A stretch of 64,000 nt of DNA. It comes from Symsagittifera roscoffensis. Lineage: Eukaryota; Xenacoelomorpha; Acoela; Convolutidae. Numbering within the stretch: position 1 is the stretch's first letter; each line of letters starts with the position of its first letter. The stretch lies in assembly GCF_963678635.1 (NCBI RefSeq), contig NC_087064.1, positions 9,831,671 through 9,895,670 on the forward strand, in the 5' to 3' direction. Position numbers and translations under genes: made by a program. Under the pieces are notes generated by a model. It searched no databases. It was not told the origin of the DNA and saw only the letters and a program-made list of their open reading frames with translations. Shown here piece after piece: positions 45,831 through 57,616 of this stretch.

Positions 45831-48596
45831 ATGTAAATAATGAACTTATTTCACATACATAACCAGGCAGTATTTAACAATTATTTGCTCCATTTTTATA
45901 ATTTTCTGTTTTTTTTGCTTTTAACATCATACTGCAAATTAAAAAATTTGTATTACAGTATTTCATTAATGAAGTTTTTATAATTAAAACATATGAAGTA
46001 TGCAAACATTGTTTTGTCCCATGAAGGTTGCTTTTGTTGTTCTGATTGCGTGGAAAAAACTTTCAATTTTCAATTCGGATTTTTCTATGCAATTCCATGT
46101 ACCACAAAGTCACATCGTACCTTGGCTTCAATTTTTTTTTCAAAGTTCAGCTCAAACGGAATTGCGCTCATCAGTAACGAATGTTCAAAGGAAGCAAAAA
46201 TTATTAAAGGTTCTTAGCTTTGAATTGGATTATAATTTCAAGATTCTCAACGTAATCATAAAAGAACTTTTTCAACCAGTTTTTTCATTGATTAAGTTTT
46301 TTTAATTGGGTTAATATAAAGAAGTTTTTATCGTAAAAAATTCTTGTGATTCAAAGAATTTGAGCTTCAACGAGGTTTTGTTTTTCAAATTAAATTTTGA
46401 AAGGAATGTTTCCAGCTCTTTCTTCAGAGTGCTATATCTAGAAAATTTTCCAAAAACTGACATTAACGAAGTTTCCGTTTGTTTTAGTTGAATTTCAAAA
46501 CTTATTGACCTCTTTTTATTTTTAACGAGCGCTCAAGATAGCAGTAACCGCTTCTTCCCTGTAGGCAAACAGCTTCAAGCATTATACGCAAAACATGCCC
46601 GCGCATGCTATCATTTCATTTTTGGGCTCTGTTTTCATGAGTTAAAACGAGTCAAGAGCATTCGGATCAAAGCCCTGCAATAATTCGCTGTATGGAAACT
46701 TTTGCAGCTTGCCATGTGTTTATTCCCAAATAGTTTAATCTAAATATTCTTGTAGCTCAACGCGCTTGAGCTTCAAAGTGAATGTTTTTATTGATTAAAA
46801 ATGAAAGCTAGATTTTTCATTTTTTCTATCTCTATCCTTGCAGTGTTCAAATTTAAACTTGATCCAAAAACTGGCATTCTAGAAGTTTTGTTGTATTTAA
46901 AACCATTTCCAATTATTGACTTCTTTTTACTCAGTATTTGATGTAATAAAAACTGATAAGTGCTCGATATGGTAAAAACGCTAATTTATTATAGTCAACC
47001 AGCATTAAGCAATGTTTGCAAAACATGCCAAAATATGCTATCATTGTTCCAAGCATTGAAAATGGGGAGGAACTTTGTATTCGGGTGTATTTTTTTGTTT
47101 TTTTCTTTTTTTACACGCAAAATCAGGTACTTCAAAAAGCATTGGACTGGTTTGAGTGATATATGATATTAAAGACCTTTTAGTCGTAATTCGAACGACG
47201 TTAACAAATTTCCAAAAATATTCTAGTGTTGAGAAAAACCGGATTGAATTTTTTGGTTTTTCGTGTAATTTCGACCAAATAGAGGGATGATAACTTGATA
47301 AATTGGTCATGTAGGCTAAACAAACGGAAACTAATTGTGAAAGTAATATTTGGCCCTTTCCTGACAAGAAATTTTTTCGCCATTTTGTGCAGAAAAATAG
47401 AGAAAAAATTCGGTTTTCTTTCGATTTTTGTTTTTTGAAGACAAATGTTGACAATTATGCCTAATTTATTATAATTTTTACGTCTGTTTATAGTTTTCTC
47501 ATCGCACCACGTACAAAAACGACACTAATTTAGAGAAATCAATATTTAAAGAGATTTTTTTAGTAGTTTTTCATGAATATGGTCGGAGCATTGTGTGCTA
47601 CGAAAATCGAACGAGCCAAGAGTCTCTATGTTTAAACTTTGCGAGAATTGGCTGTGTGGAAAAGTTTGCATTTCGCCATGCGCTCATGGCCTCGTGGCGA
47701 AAGTAGATGTTGTTCAGCTGTTATTCAGATAATATTTTGTTCTAGTCAGAAAAAAAGTCAATCTTTTGCTCAATTTTCAAATACTTATAACATAATGCTT
47801 ATACCATAGTGAAGAAAAATCATGAAAATTCAAATTAGTAGCGGCGCTTTTTGAGAACAACAAAATGTAATGAGAAAAAGAGCTAAAGCATTTTCATGAT
47901 CTAAGACACTACTGTTTTGTAACCAAAAACTTTTCAAGCTGACTTCGATCTGATAAATAACAATAATCCACGGATCTTTTTTGCCTGCTATTAGCAAGCG
48001 TTTAAAAAATGGACCATAGGATTGTTCTCAGGTTAAAAAGTTGTCTAACAGACTAATCACTTAATCATTTTGTTATTTCTATTGTCAACTCTTTTGTCAT
48101 TATGCCCTCGCGTACGCCAACATGCGTACGTACGCTAACAGCCACTTTTTAGGATGTCTGTACTTTAAACATCCGTTCGTTGCGAAACTCGTTTTTTTTA
48201 TGTTGCTGGCAAATTTGCCAATTCTGATATGGCATAGCTTTAGTAGCTTCATTTTTTTCGACTTGAAATATTTTGAATAATATTATAGTTGACTCATATG
48301 AGCGAAACAAGTTTTTTCTTACCTGTCTTTTGAGAGGGGACTTTTTTGCCTCAATTGATGTCTGCTCAAAAATGTCTGTTTTGTTTTCGTTGTGTTTCGT
48401 ACATTTTTTTAAGCTAATTCGTCATTCTATTATTTCACTTGACAGTTTTTTTCTAATGTAAACTTCATTCAAGTTCAATTTAATGATAGATTGGAAAAAT
48501 TAATTAGATCTGGTTTTCTGCTCAGTTTCCTCTTATTAGCGGATTTTTTTTTATTTGATAAGTAACGCGGCTTGTTAGTCATGATATATTTACGTT
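45831..48596. other. Unassigned sequence with diverged copies of the 760-bp unit
   Basis: Diverged pieces of the unit recur at about 46525-46640 and 46945-47050 (CATGCTATCATT, ATGCTATCATTG) and at 47600-47750 (GAAAGTAGATGTTGTTCAG). No coding exon is convincing. A CGTACG-rich patch lies at 48112-48135. Confidence 0.5.
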
Positions 48597-49110
48597 GTTT
48601 CGCTACCAGTAGGAAAATCCGCTTCGCTTCTGTTTCCTTTCAAATCGGCTTTAGTTTGTCTTACTATTAGTTTGATTTCAATTTTTTTAGTTTTCAAAGA
48701 AATTAATGCATTTTTTACTTGAGTAATTTTTATTCAGACCAATTTCGGCGATAGAAAGTAGAGTCTTCACTGAAATTTTTTGAACTGTTTTGTTGGAATC
48801 GGATTTTTTTTCCATTTGTTGCAGTTTCCGAGAAAGAATAGATTGGTGCCTTTCCCTGAAAATTTCTCATGAATCAGCATCCCTGCAAGTTTTGCAGTTA
48901 TTTTATCGTCCTTATATACTTTATTTGAGACAAATGGAAGAAAAGTTTGATGGATCAAGTTTTCAACATTTTTTTCGAACAATTTTTGAGCTATTGGCGG
49001 CCTCCGTTTTCTATCGTCTAGCTGGCCATGCTACGCTTGTGATCTATCGCAAGTTGTTCGAAGCTCTGCTTCGCCTCTGTGTAATAATTTCAACAGTTTT
49101 GATGCGTAAA
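48597..49110 (+). repeat. Fragments of the CGCAAG hairpin family
   Basis: A degenerate copy at 48597-48640 and a good copy at 49048-49085 (CGCAAGTTGTTCGAAGCTC then GCTTCGCCTCTGTGTAAT). The open frame across 48790-49113 is AT-driven and runs through this repeat, so I do not call a gene, although a TTTGTTGCAG acceptor-like site lies at 48820-48829. Confidence 0.45.
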
Positions 49111-49547
49111 TGATATTGCTCACGCTCAATCATGAAAGTATAAATGCATATAAAGACAAGCGCATAAGACCAGTTGGCCATGCGATCTAAATCAAATGCT
49201 CGACATAAGGTGGACCGGTTTAGCGTAGGTTGGTACCCTCCACCTACCGATGTTATAACAAACTGATATAGGGGTTGACACCTTAGGTCAACCGTTTTTT
49301 TCTCTCTTGATTAAGTCTGACCTCCAAAAAAGAATAATTTGGTATTTGAACAAACCATTGAACAAACCATTGCCTATATGTTAAGGCTCTGCCGTCATAT
49401 GCACAATTTTGCGGTACCAGCATTGAGATCACGGATCTTCATTAGCTTGATATTGCGCAGAAGAAGCTTATACATGTTACTCAAACCGACTCATTTCACG
49501 TCGAAATCAAATCATTTACCGTGGTAAATCTATAAAGAGCTACAGCA

Positions 49548-50781
49548 GCAAGATTGCCCTACTCCCCGTTCTGGGGTCCTGCTGGTATCCTTCGTTCGAC
49601 TTGCCGCATATGAAGTTAGTTTATTCCAAGTTTGATACTAAACACTTGATTTTGCTGGACGCCGGCATACTTTAGTTCAATTGTTGGCTCGGAAGCTCCA
49701 CCTTGACCATTTTCATCACGAGATGGACTACATGCGCTTCTTGATCAACTTACTTTACGCTATACTTGGGTTGCGTTAACTGCTGAGTTTTATTGAAAAC
49801 AAATGTGGATCATGTCGAAAGCAGAAAGCAAGCACCGTCAAAGGCTACCGGTCGAATGCCTTGATTTTACGCAGCAAACTTTTTCCTCCAGGTTGTGCCA
49901 TAACTATACACCACCTCGTGTGTGATGGGCATCAAGCACTTTATCGCGCGCCACGATGCACCCAGCATTTTTTACGGGTCGGTTAACGGAACAAATTTGC
50001 CTGTTTAAGAACTAAGACCACATGGCTCAAACCGTCTTTGCACATAAAGGTATAGCCTGGAAGTTTAACCCACCCAGTGTAACACACCATGCAAGGTGGT
50101 TCTTGTGAAAATCACAACCGTAGTCCTTCACGATATACTAGGCAGTAGGTGGGTTACTGAAAAAGTGTTAGAAACAACCTTCTGCTTGGTTGAGCAGGCC
50201 TTGAATACAAGACCGATCACTCCGTTTAGTACCGATTCGCGTGATTTAGAAGCGTGAACCCCGATCAATTTTTGCTTGGGCAAAAGGCGGTATGTTCTCC
50301 TTCGCTCTGGTCTCGTTGGCTACGAGAAAATGTCCCTTTACTTAAAAAGCGTGCAAAGTGCAACACTCAATCAAACGTTGTTCTCAGAAGAGGTGGGGTG
50401 GTCTCTTATGGTTGATTGAACCCGATAGCCCTCGATATTATTACTTTCTTGCTCGCATCGTTAAGCTTAGCTATGATAAAGACAGATGCGCACGTTTCAG
50501 CCTCATTAAAACTGCTACCAGCGAACTTACCCGACTGGCTGTTAAACTCACCCCAGTTCTTTCGTCTTTGGGGCCGAGGATATTCTCACTCAAGCATGAC
50601 AGTCTAAATGCATATAAAGCCAAGCGCATAAAACCATTTGGCCAAGCAATCTAAGGCAGTAGGCGATATACTAGGCAGTAGGCGGGTAACTGAAGAAGTG
50701 TTAGAAACAACCTTCTGCTTGGTTGAGCAGGCCTTGAATACAAGATCGATCACTCCGGTAAGTACCGATTCGCGTGATCAA
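49548..50781 (+). pseudogene. BEL/Pao integrase relic, tandem copy 1 (1234 bp)
   Basis: Translating all three + frames gives, in the family's order: a segment before integrase (YSPFWGPAGILRS-like, seen whole in copy 2); an HH-type zinc arm (LHLDHFHHEM, 49699-49728); CGSCRKQK (49823-49846); an integrase core piece (FIARHDAPSIFYG, then NGTNL, about 49940-50000); KGIAWKFNPPSV (50046-50081); LVEQALNTRPITP (about 50187-50225); and the C-terminal domain, YYYFLARIVKLSYDKD … TSELTRLAVKLTPVL (50441-50562). The catalytic core is broken and stops occur between blocks. A second VTEEVLETTFCLVEQALNT block follows at about 50687, so the unit has an internal duplication. Confidence 0.8.
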
Positions 50782-52015
50782 GCAAGATTGCCCTACTCCC
50801 CGTTCTGGGGTCCTGCTGGTATCCTTCGTTCGACTTGCCGCATATGAAGTTAGTTTATTCCAAGTTTGATACTAAACACTTGATTTTGCTGGACGCCGGC
50901 ATACTTTAGTTCAATTGTTGGCTCGGAAGCTCCACCTTGACCATTTTCATCACGAGATGGACTACATGCGCTTCTTGATCAACTTACTTTACGCTATACT
51001 TGGGTTGCGTTAACTGCTGAGTTTTATTGAAAACAAATGTGGATCATGTCGAAAGCAGAAAGCAAGCACCGTCAAAGGCTACCGGTCGAATGCCTTGATT
51101 TTACGCAGCAAACTTTTTCCTCCAGGTTGTGCCATAACTATACACCACCTCGTGTGTGATGGGCATCAAGCACTTTATCGCGCGCCACGATGCACCCAGC
51201 ATTTTTTACGGGTCGGTTAACGGAACAAATTTGCCTGTTTAAGAACTAAGACCACATGGCTCAAACCGTCTTTGCACATAAAGGTATAGCCTGGAAGTTT
51301 AACCCACCCAGTGTAACACACCATGCAAGGTGGTTCTTGTGAAAATCACAACCGTAGTCCTTCACGATATACTAGGCAGTAGGTGGGTTACTGAAAAAGT
51401 GTTAGAAACAACCTTCTGCTTGGTTGAGCAGGCCTTGAATACAAGACCGATCACTCCGTTTAGTACCGATTCGCGTGATTTAGAAGCGTGAACCCCGATC
51501 AATTTTTGCTTGGGCAAAAGGCGGTATGTTCTCCTTCGCTCTGGTCTCGTTGGCTACGAGAAAATGTCCCTTTACTTAAAAAGCGTGCAAAGTGCAACAC
51601 TCAATCAAACGTTGTTCTCAGAAGAGGTGGGGTGGTCTCTTATGGTTGATTGAACCCGATAGCCCTCGATATTATTACTTTCTTGCTCGCATCGTTAAGC
51701 TTAGCTATGATAAAGACAGATGCGCACGTTTCAGCCTCATTAAAACTGCTACCAGCGAACTTACCCGACTGGCTGTTAAACTCACCCCAGTTCTTTCGTC
51801 TTTGGGGCCGAGGATATTCTCACTCAAGCATGACAGTCTAAATGCATATAAAGCCAAGCGCATAAAACCATTTGGCCAAGCAATCTAAGGCAGTAGGCGA
51901 TATACTAGGCAGTAGGCGGGTAACTGAAGAAGTGTTAGAAACAACCTTCTGCTTGGTTGAGCAGGCCTTGAATACAAGATCGATCACTCCGGTAAGTACC
52001 GATTCGCGTGATCAA
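50782..52015 (+). pseudogene. BEL/Pao integrase relic, tandem copy 2 (1234 bp)
   Basis: It appears identical to 49548-50781 at offset 1234. The junction fuses the second integrase block (…STDSRDQ) straight to the segment before integrase (ARLPYSPFWG). It carries the same stops as copy 1, so the duplication happened after the element was already dead. It ends at GATCAAG near 52015, where copy 1 runs into copy 2 but copy 2 continues into AAGAGTTAACACC. Confidence 0.85.
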
Positions 52016-52345
52016 GAAGAGTTAACACCAATCACTTTTAGTGTGAGCAATACGCCGTATGTTCTCCTTCGCTCTGTTCTCATTGGCTACGAGAATATGT
52101 CCATTTACATAAAAAGCGTACAAAGTGCAACACCCAATCAAACGTTGTTCTCAGAACGGGTGGTCTCGTCTGATTGATTGAACACGATAGCCCTCGAGGT
52201 TATTACCCTCTTGCTCGCATCGTTAAGTCTAGCTACGATAAATAAAGTTGCGCAGGTTTCAGCATCATTAAAACAACTACCAGCGAACTTACCCGACTGA
52301 CTGTTAAGCTCACCCCAGTTCTTTCGTCTTTGGGGACGAGGATGT
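52016..52345 (+). pseudogene. BEL/Pao C-terminal block, third and best preserved
   Basis: It continues the integrase block at 51921 through EELTPITFSVSN and then a C-terminal domain reading SPRGYYPLARIVK … SELTRLTVKLTPVL at about 52187-52320. It agrees better with the family (PRG…PLARI) than the two earlier copies, so it is probably the original 3' end of the element. Stops are still present. Confidence 0.7.
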
Positions 52346-52545
52346 TCTCGCTCAAGCATGACAGTATAAATGCATATAAAGACAAGCGCATAAGACCAGA
52401 TGGCCAAGCGAGCCAAGACAAATGCTAAGCATAGGGTGGACCGGCTCAGCGTAGGTGCCAGCCCTCTACCTACCAATGTCAACCGTTTTTTCTCTCTGAC
52501 TCGTTTCAGACTTGATTGAGTCTGACCTCCAAAAAAGAGCAATTT

Positions 52546-55500
52546 GTCTCAAGGACAAAAACTAGTGTTTTGAAAGGTGGCTTTAAGTTTTACGCTAACA
52601 AGTTTGAAAGTTTTGAACATTTTAAGTTGCTCCATTCCAAATTGTCCTTCAAACAGAGTTTTTTGCCGAGAAATAATTACATATTGTTATTTTAATGTTT
52701 CTTTGGATTCTTTTAGGTTTTTGAGATATTGAGATTGGAGTGAGCATAAATTTATATCCTCGTAACTGTTCATGATTGATGCCCTGCTCCTCTGCCTTGA
52801 GCCTTGACCCGATTTTGTTTTTCTCTCGGTCCATCATCATGGGTGACTTTTTTTAATGACACAGTGTCTGTAAACCGTGTTTTTTATGTTAAAAACATTA
52901 TATTTTGACAATTTGTAACGTCAATCATTTTTTCAAATTAATTTAAAATTTTTTTACTAACTAGTCAGGTTTGATGTTTTAACTAGTCAGCTTTAACTTT
53001 CGTATATATTTTTTGGAAAATAAATTTGTTTGTTTTCTTAGGTCATTCATGCTGACAGTGACAACTGTAGTTAAATTTTTTTTAATGTTCTTGAATAATG
53101 CAAGATAACGAACCCTGTCAATTTTCTCACGAACTCTCACGTATGTTTCTTTTTGATAAAGAATCATGTTGGTATCATGGTATGTACTTTGTTTTCTTTT
53201 CAAGTTTAATGACACTCTATGTTTTGTCAGCCAAATCTGCATTGGTTTCAGGTCAAATTTTGAACCCTAATTTAACAATAAAACTGTTCGTTACTATGAT
53301 TGATGTCATATGTACAAAGGATCTCATTTATTGGCTCCATTGTTGCTTAACTCAGTTATGAATTGTTAAAGTTGTTGGTTGTCAACTTTCGTAAACAGAC
53401 TATCTGTTTTTCTGTCTCGTTTCAAGATGAAGTTCTGTAGCAGGCGACGGTAAGTTTTAATGCTTCACCGTTTGGATTGTGTTAAAGTAAGTTTTGAAGT
53501 TTTGAAAAATCTTTTTCATTCTGATCCCATAAGATGTGGATTCGTGTGATTTTCTTGCCACTAACGCGTATAATTGGGTACCGCTTGACATAGTACCGCG
53601 TATAAATGGGATCGAGTGATATATCCCGAAAAAAGCTAGTGTCGAGAAACAATATTTTCAAGTTTTTGCTTTTATGGCCAGGCACTAATCACCAATTGAG
53701 AAAAAAAAATACATTTTAGCCAGTTTAAATATTAGACAGCTCCTGATACATAGAGCATTTTTGTTTCTCTCAATTGAATTTTTTGCAAAAATGTAATTGC
53801 TGCGGTCAAATCATTTGGTGTCTTTTCAGCAGTTTATTCTGTATGTTTTAAAATAGAATTTGACTCAGATCAATTTATATAAAATTAAAAAATTAAAACC
53901 TTTCGAAACTAGCTTATCAGAACCTATGAGCATTCATCTGACCGGGAGTTTTGATTGTTGGGTCGAATCGCTTTTGGAGCCAAGAGTAAAGCCTGCTCAC
54001 AGGTGTTTTTGATTAGTTTCCAGCGAGCTCTAGCTTGCAGAAGAAAGCACTGATCGGGATAGTTTAATCCCTTTCTTCCATTCTACTTCCTTCACTTTTT
54101 TGCTCGCTCTTATGTTAAATACAAGTTGGTATGTTGGTATGAGTGTACAGGTTTGTAAATCACACTCAGTATTTTGTAATGCCGATTTTACGTATTGGTT
54201 CCCATGGTTCAGAAGGGTTTGGTTTTTGGTATCGTTGTTGTTTACACAAAACAAATGTTAAACTCGCCTGACTTAAGATTGTTCACGTGTAAGTGGGGTG
54301 AACATTAGACACAGTATGGGCCTTGTTGCGAGGTGCACTTATAATTGAATTGTTGTTTCGGAACACATGTGGTGAAGCCGCGACCGACTAGCACGCTGGT
54401 TAAATCACCTGGTTAATAGTGGTTATAATACTAACAGTTTATTACCTGTGCTGCAAATCAACTATCAACTGAAAATCCAATGCTTAAAGGTAACCACAAT
54501 TTGGACCCAAACCAACTGTTGAACTAACTTCAAATTAACATGACTCCCCTCCCCCAGCGGTGTTATAAACAGGTAGTTATAACTTTTCGGGGAAGTATGA
54601 AACACGGAAAAGCTCCCAACTATGACAAGATTGGCTTACCTGGAGAGAAAATACCAGAAAGTGAAAGAAGTAATCTTGACTGGCTATTCTTATCTACTTT
54701 ATTCGCAATTCCTAATAGATTCAAAAATAAGTCTCGAACTGAAGTATGAGTTCAAGGGATCAACTTGGCTTCTTTATTGTCAACGCTTTTGTGTTTTGTT
54801 GGCTGCTTTTGAACTAATAATTGTAATTCTATCGAAAAACCTGAAGAAGTTTCAATTTCGAGAAAGGGAATTCGGAATGTAAATCAGAAGTTATCCTTAA
54901 TTTTCTGAGCTGCGCTTCAATATGGGAGAATATCAAAACTATAAGATTGATTTCTCTGTCTCATTTAGACAGCTATGAAAATTACTAGCCACTTGAGTTT
55001 AGTTGAAATGGCTGTTAAAGACTAAAGCGACATTAAAACTTTGCACCTTTTCGACACAATTGAGACTTTCAAACAAAATATTCTACCTTTTGTATCGAAA
55101 TCCTTTAGAGAATTTGCCTAGAAATTCTTTTGAAACTTAAATCCTTTCCCTAATTTACGAGCTGTAGCACAAAAAGATTTTTCGTTTCGTATAGTAGATT
55201 AATTATCGCATGAGATATTTGTTTTAAAATCAGAAACATGAAAAAATCTTTTTGACTAGGAACAAAATCAACTGTAAACAGTCATAAATTCCATATATTA
55301 TCCCAGTAATTTCAGACAGAAGCGCCGTTTAACCACAAAAACTGAAGTGTTTCCGTACCCCGCTGCTAAATACGCCACAGTTTAGCCTAATTAGCACCTC
55401 TATGGATATTCGGGCACCCAAAACGACCATGTTTTAGCCCTATATCGTAACTTAACTCTGCATTTTCAATAGTTCAACAGCAATTTATCACCTTCAAATG

Positions 55501-56114
55501 TTCTCTTACTTCATTCAAATTAAAACAATTGCATTGTGAAAGCCAACTTTAGACTGATATAGTTAAAATTCGATTAACGGTTCTTAGAAATTGGGCCTAT
55601 TATTGACCTGTTTGCACTGCCTTAGCTTGATCGTTATTGGGACATTAGTCTAGGGAACATTCCGGCGGAATGGCTTTTTTCCGTCGGCTCGTCAGAAGGT
55701 AGGGAAACCCACCAAAAATTGATCAATGATTTGAAAAAAAAAGGAATAAAGCGGCGTGACCGCTCACTCCAGAAAGTGTTTTGATCATAATTTTTTTGGC
55801 TTTTAGTTTGTTTCATTTTTGATTTTTGTTTTTCAAAATTTTTACTTGTTAACTTTTTTCGTTCAATTTTTTAATAGATGTTTTCAAGCAAAAATGGTTA
55901 AGTTAAGAAAACATTTCTTGATACGTGTTTTAGTGCAAATTGTTCAGCCCGGGTTGAGTTATCGATGTTCATTGACACAATAGCAAATTTTATCGATGGA
56001 TTATCGCCAACTTAGCGCTGGAAAAACTATCAATTTTGTAGCGATGAAACAGCAATAATTCATGGGTGATATAAAATTTTTTATAATTAAGTCTAGAACT
56101 GAGTCTAGAAATAG
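52546..56114. other. No gene recognised
   Basis: AT-rich sequence. Small open frames (52649, 53098, 54030, 54540, 54622) lack family resemblance, splice context or codon bias. A short direct repeat of CGCGTATAA(T/A)TGGG occurs at about 53563 and 53588. Nothing else is supportable. Confidence 0.5.
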
Positions 56115-56336
56115 CGTATTTCGGTCGCGGCTGTCGAAAAATTAGTCGCAGCATGATCGAAAATTTAGTCGCGGCGGTCGAAAAAAAATAGTCGCGGTGG
56201 TCAAAAAATTAGTCGCAGCATGTTCAAAAAATTAGTCGCGGCTGTCAAAAATTAGACCCGGCGGACGAAAAATTAAACGCGGTAGTCGAAAAATTTGCCG
56301 CGGCATGGTCGAAACATTAGTCGCGGCGGGCAAAAA
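56115..56336. repeat. Minisatellite of about 20-26 bp units
   Basis: Roughly nine imperfect tandem units built on AATTAGTCGCGGCGGTCGAA, with variants GTCGCAGCATGTTC and GCCGCGGCATGGTC alternating. It is GC-richer than its surroundings and non-coding. Confidence 0.9.
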
Positions 56337-56489
56337 GGGAGCTGTTTTCTAATACAGTGCTGATTTAATTTAATCAGACCAAAACGAGCAAAACTGGAAG
56401 TTTTAAACGCGTCTATCCATAACGAGCTAACATTATAAAAAACTGATCAGAATAAGGATTCCGACAAGAATAAACATGGAGCAATTCTG

Positions 56490-56857
56490 GGGTGGGTACG
56501 GATGGTTCAACCCACTCACCAGTGTTTTGACCCACTCACTAACCAAAGGAGGCTCCCTCTTGGTATTATTTTGTGACGTCCATTTTGGGCCGACCAACCC
56601 TAAAATTTTTATAAAGGCGCCAATATATACTAATTCTGAAGGGTTGTGTCAAAACTTTTAAAAAAGTGCCCAAAAACGACATTTTTGGTATGTTGTTTCA
56701 AAAATTTGCCTGCAGCGCAGATAGTTTTGTCAGAATAGAGTCTTTATAGTGTTCTGGGAGTGCTCGGAAAGTCAATTTGGTCGAATTAAAAAATCAACAT
56801 AATACGAAAAATCCGCCCCTGATCCCGATCCCCTCGAGGAAACCTAGATTCACCACT
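56490..56857 (-). repeat. AGCGGATCTAGG-family element, minus-strand copy
   Basis: Read on the minus strand it starts AGTGGTGAATCTAGG … CTCGAGGGG … GGGGCGGATTTTT. It contains CCAAAATGGACGTCACAAAA and TTAGTATATATTGGCGC, matching 32785-33189 in order. The far end is diverged. Confidence 0.55.
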
Positions 56858-57141
56858 GGTGCAATTTATTTTGCGAGTTTTAGACTCTAAATTTTATCCC
56901 AAAAATAGGTCATTTTGGCTGGTTTTAGTCACTCAAAAACCTCATTTTAGTCATTCTAAAAACACGCATGAGCTACGGAGCAAACTATTTTGCATTTTAG
57001 ACCAAAATTGAGGCCCTATATAGCTCAAAAAATTATACAAAAAAAATCCGATTCTTTTTTGCAGTGGCTACTGTATTTAGGGCAGTTTATGCTAATTACA
57101 CAAGGACCTTTTTATCTTTGTTAATTCAGCCAACGTCTACG

Positions 57142-57330
57142 CGGCCCAAGTTAACAATCTTCCCCTGAATAGACCAAGTGAACAGTCTCCCCCTAAAATT
57201 AAATGGCAATACCAAGCAGTGAGGCCTGCATGTACTATGCTCAAATCTGATTGGCTGAAAAGTATTATTTTCAACTAAGTGAACGATATCCTCTCTAATT
57301 CGATTGGGGGGGCATTGTTCAATTGGTTCA
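57142..57330. repeat. Inverted-repeat element, CAAGTTAACA family
   Basis: The ends are GGCCCAAGTTAACAATC plus C-run, and a G-run plus CATTGTTCAATTGGTTC, which are imperfect inverted repeats. The interior, on the minus strand, contains TTTTCAGCCAATCAGATTTG and GTACATGCAGGC, matching the element at the right edge of the window. Confidence 0.6.
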
Positions 57331-57344
57331 TCTAGGCTTGTCAC

Positions 57345-57547
57345 TTGTTTTTCGGCTCGAGTTTTGTTAATTCTTCAGCTCTCCTGATATATGGTCTAAA
57401 TCCGATGCAACTGCTAGATGATGCGTTTTGGGCGTGTTTGCAACTTCTTCCGTAACATGCCCAAAACGCATCACCTAGCAGGTGCATTAGATTTAGACTA
57501 TATATCAGGAGAGCTGAAGAATTAACAAAACTCGAGCCGAAAAACAA
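57345..57547. mobile_element. Foldback element with arms of about 94 bp
   Basis: 57345-57438 and 57454-57547 are near-perfect reverse complements (outer end TTGTTTTTCGGCTCGAG, inner part GATGCGTTTTGGGC) with a loop of about 15 bases. Arm mismatches are few. There is no ORF. It is immediately next to the preceding inverted-repeat element and is followed by a direct repeat of ACAATGAATATTCCGCA at 57556 and 57599. Confidence 0.85.
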
Positions 57548-57616
57548 ATTTTATTACAATGAATATTCCGCATTTGAAAGTCTATTTTTTGAATGGTTAC
57601 AATGAATATTCCGCAG

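Larger units (their letters stand above)
49120..52545 (+). mobile_element. BEL/Pao LTR-retrotransposon relic, internally duplicated
   Basis: Only the integrase end and the 3' flank of a BEL/Pao element remain, on the + strand. 49130-49350 and 52350-52545 share a flank sequence (TATAAATGCATATAAAGACA, GGTGGACCGG, GTCTGACCTCCAAAAAAGA), possibly LTR or 3' UTR. Between them the integrase segment is duplicated. Gag, protease and RT are absent. Multiple stops and frame changes make it inactive. Confidence 0.8.

Noticed and set aside
48790-49113. 107-codon frame after an acceptor-like TTGTTGCAG
   Set aside because: AT-driven composition and its end runs through a dispersed repeat.
54370-54440. tRNA-like stretch (TAGCACGCTGGTTAAATC)
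   Set aside because: Has an A-box-like part but no B box at the right distance.
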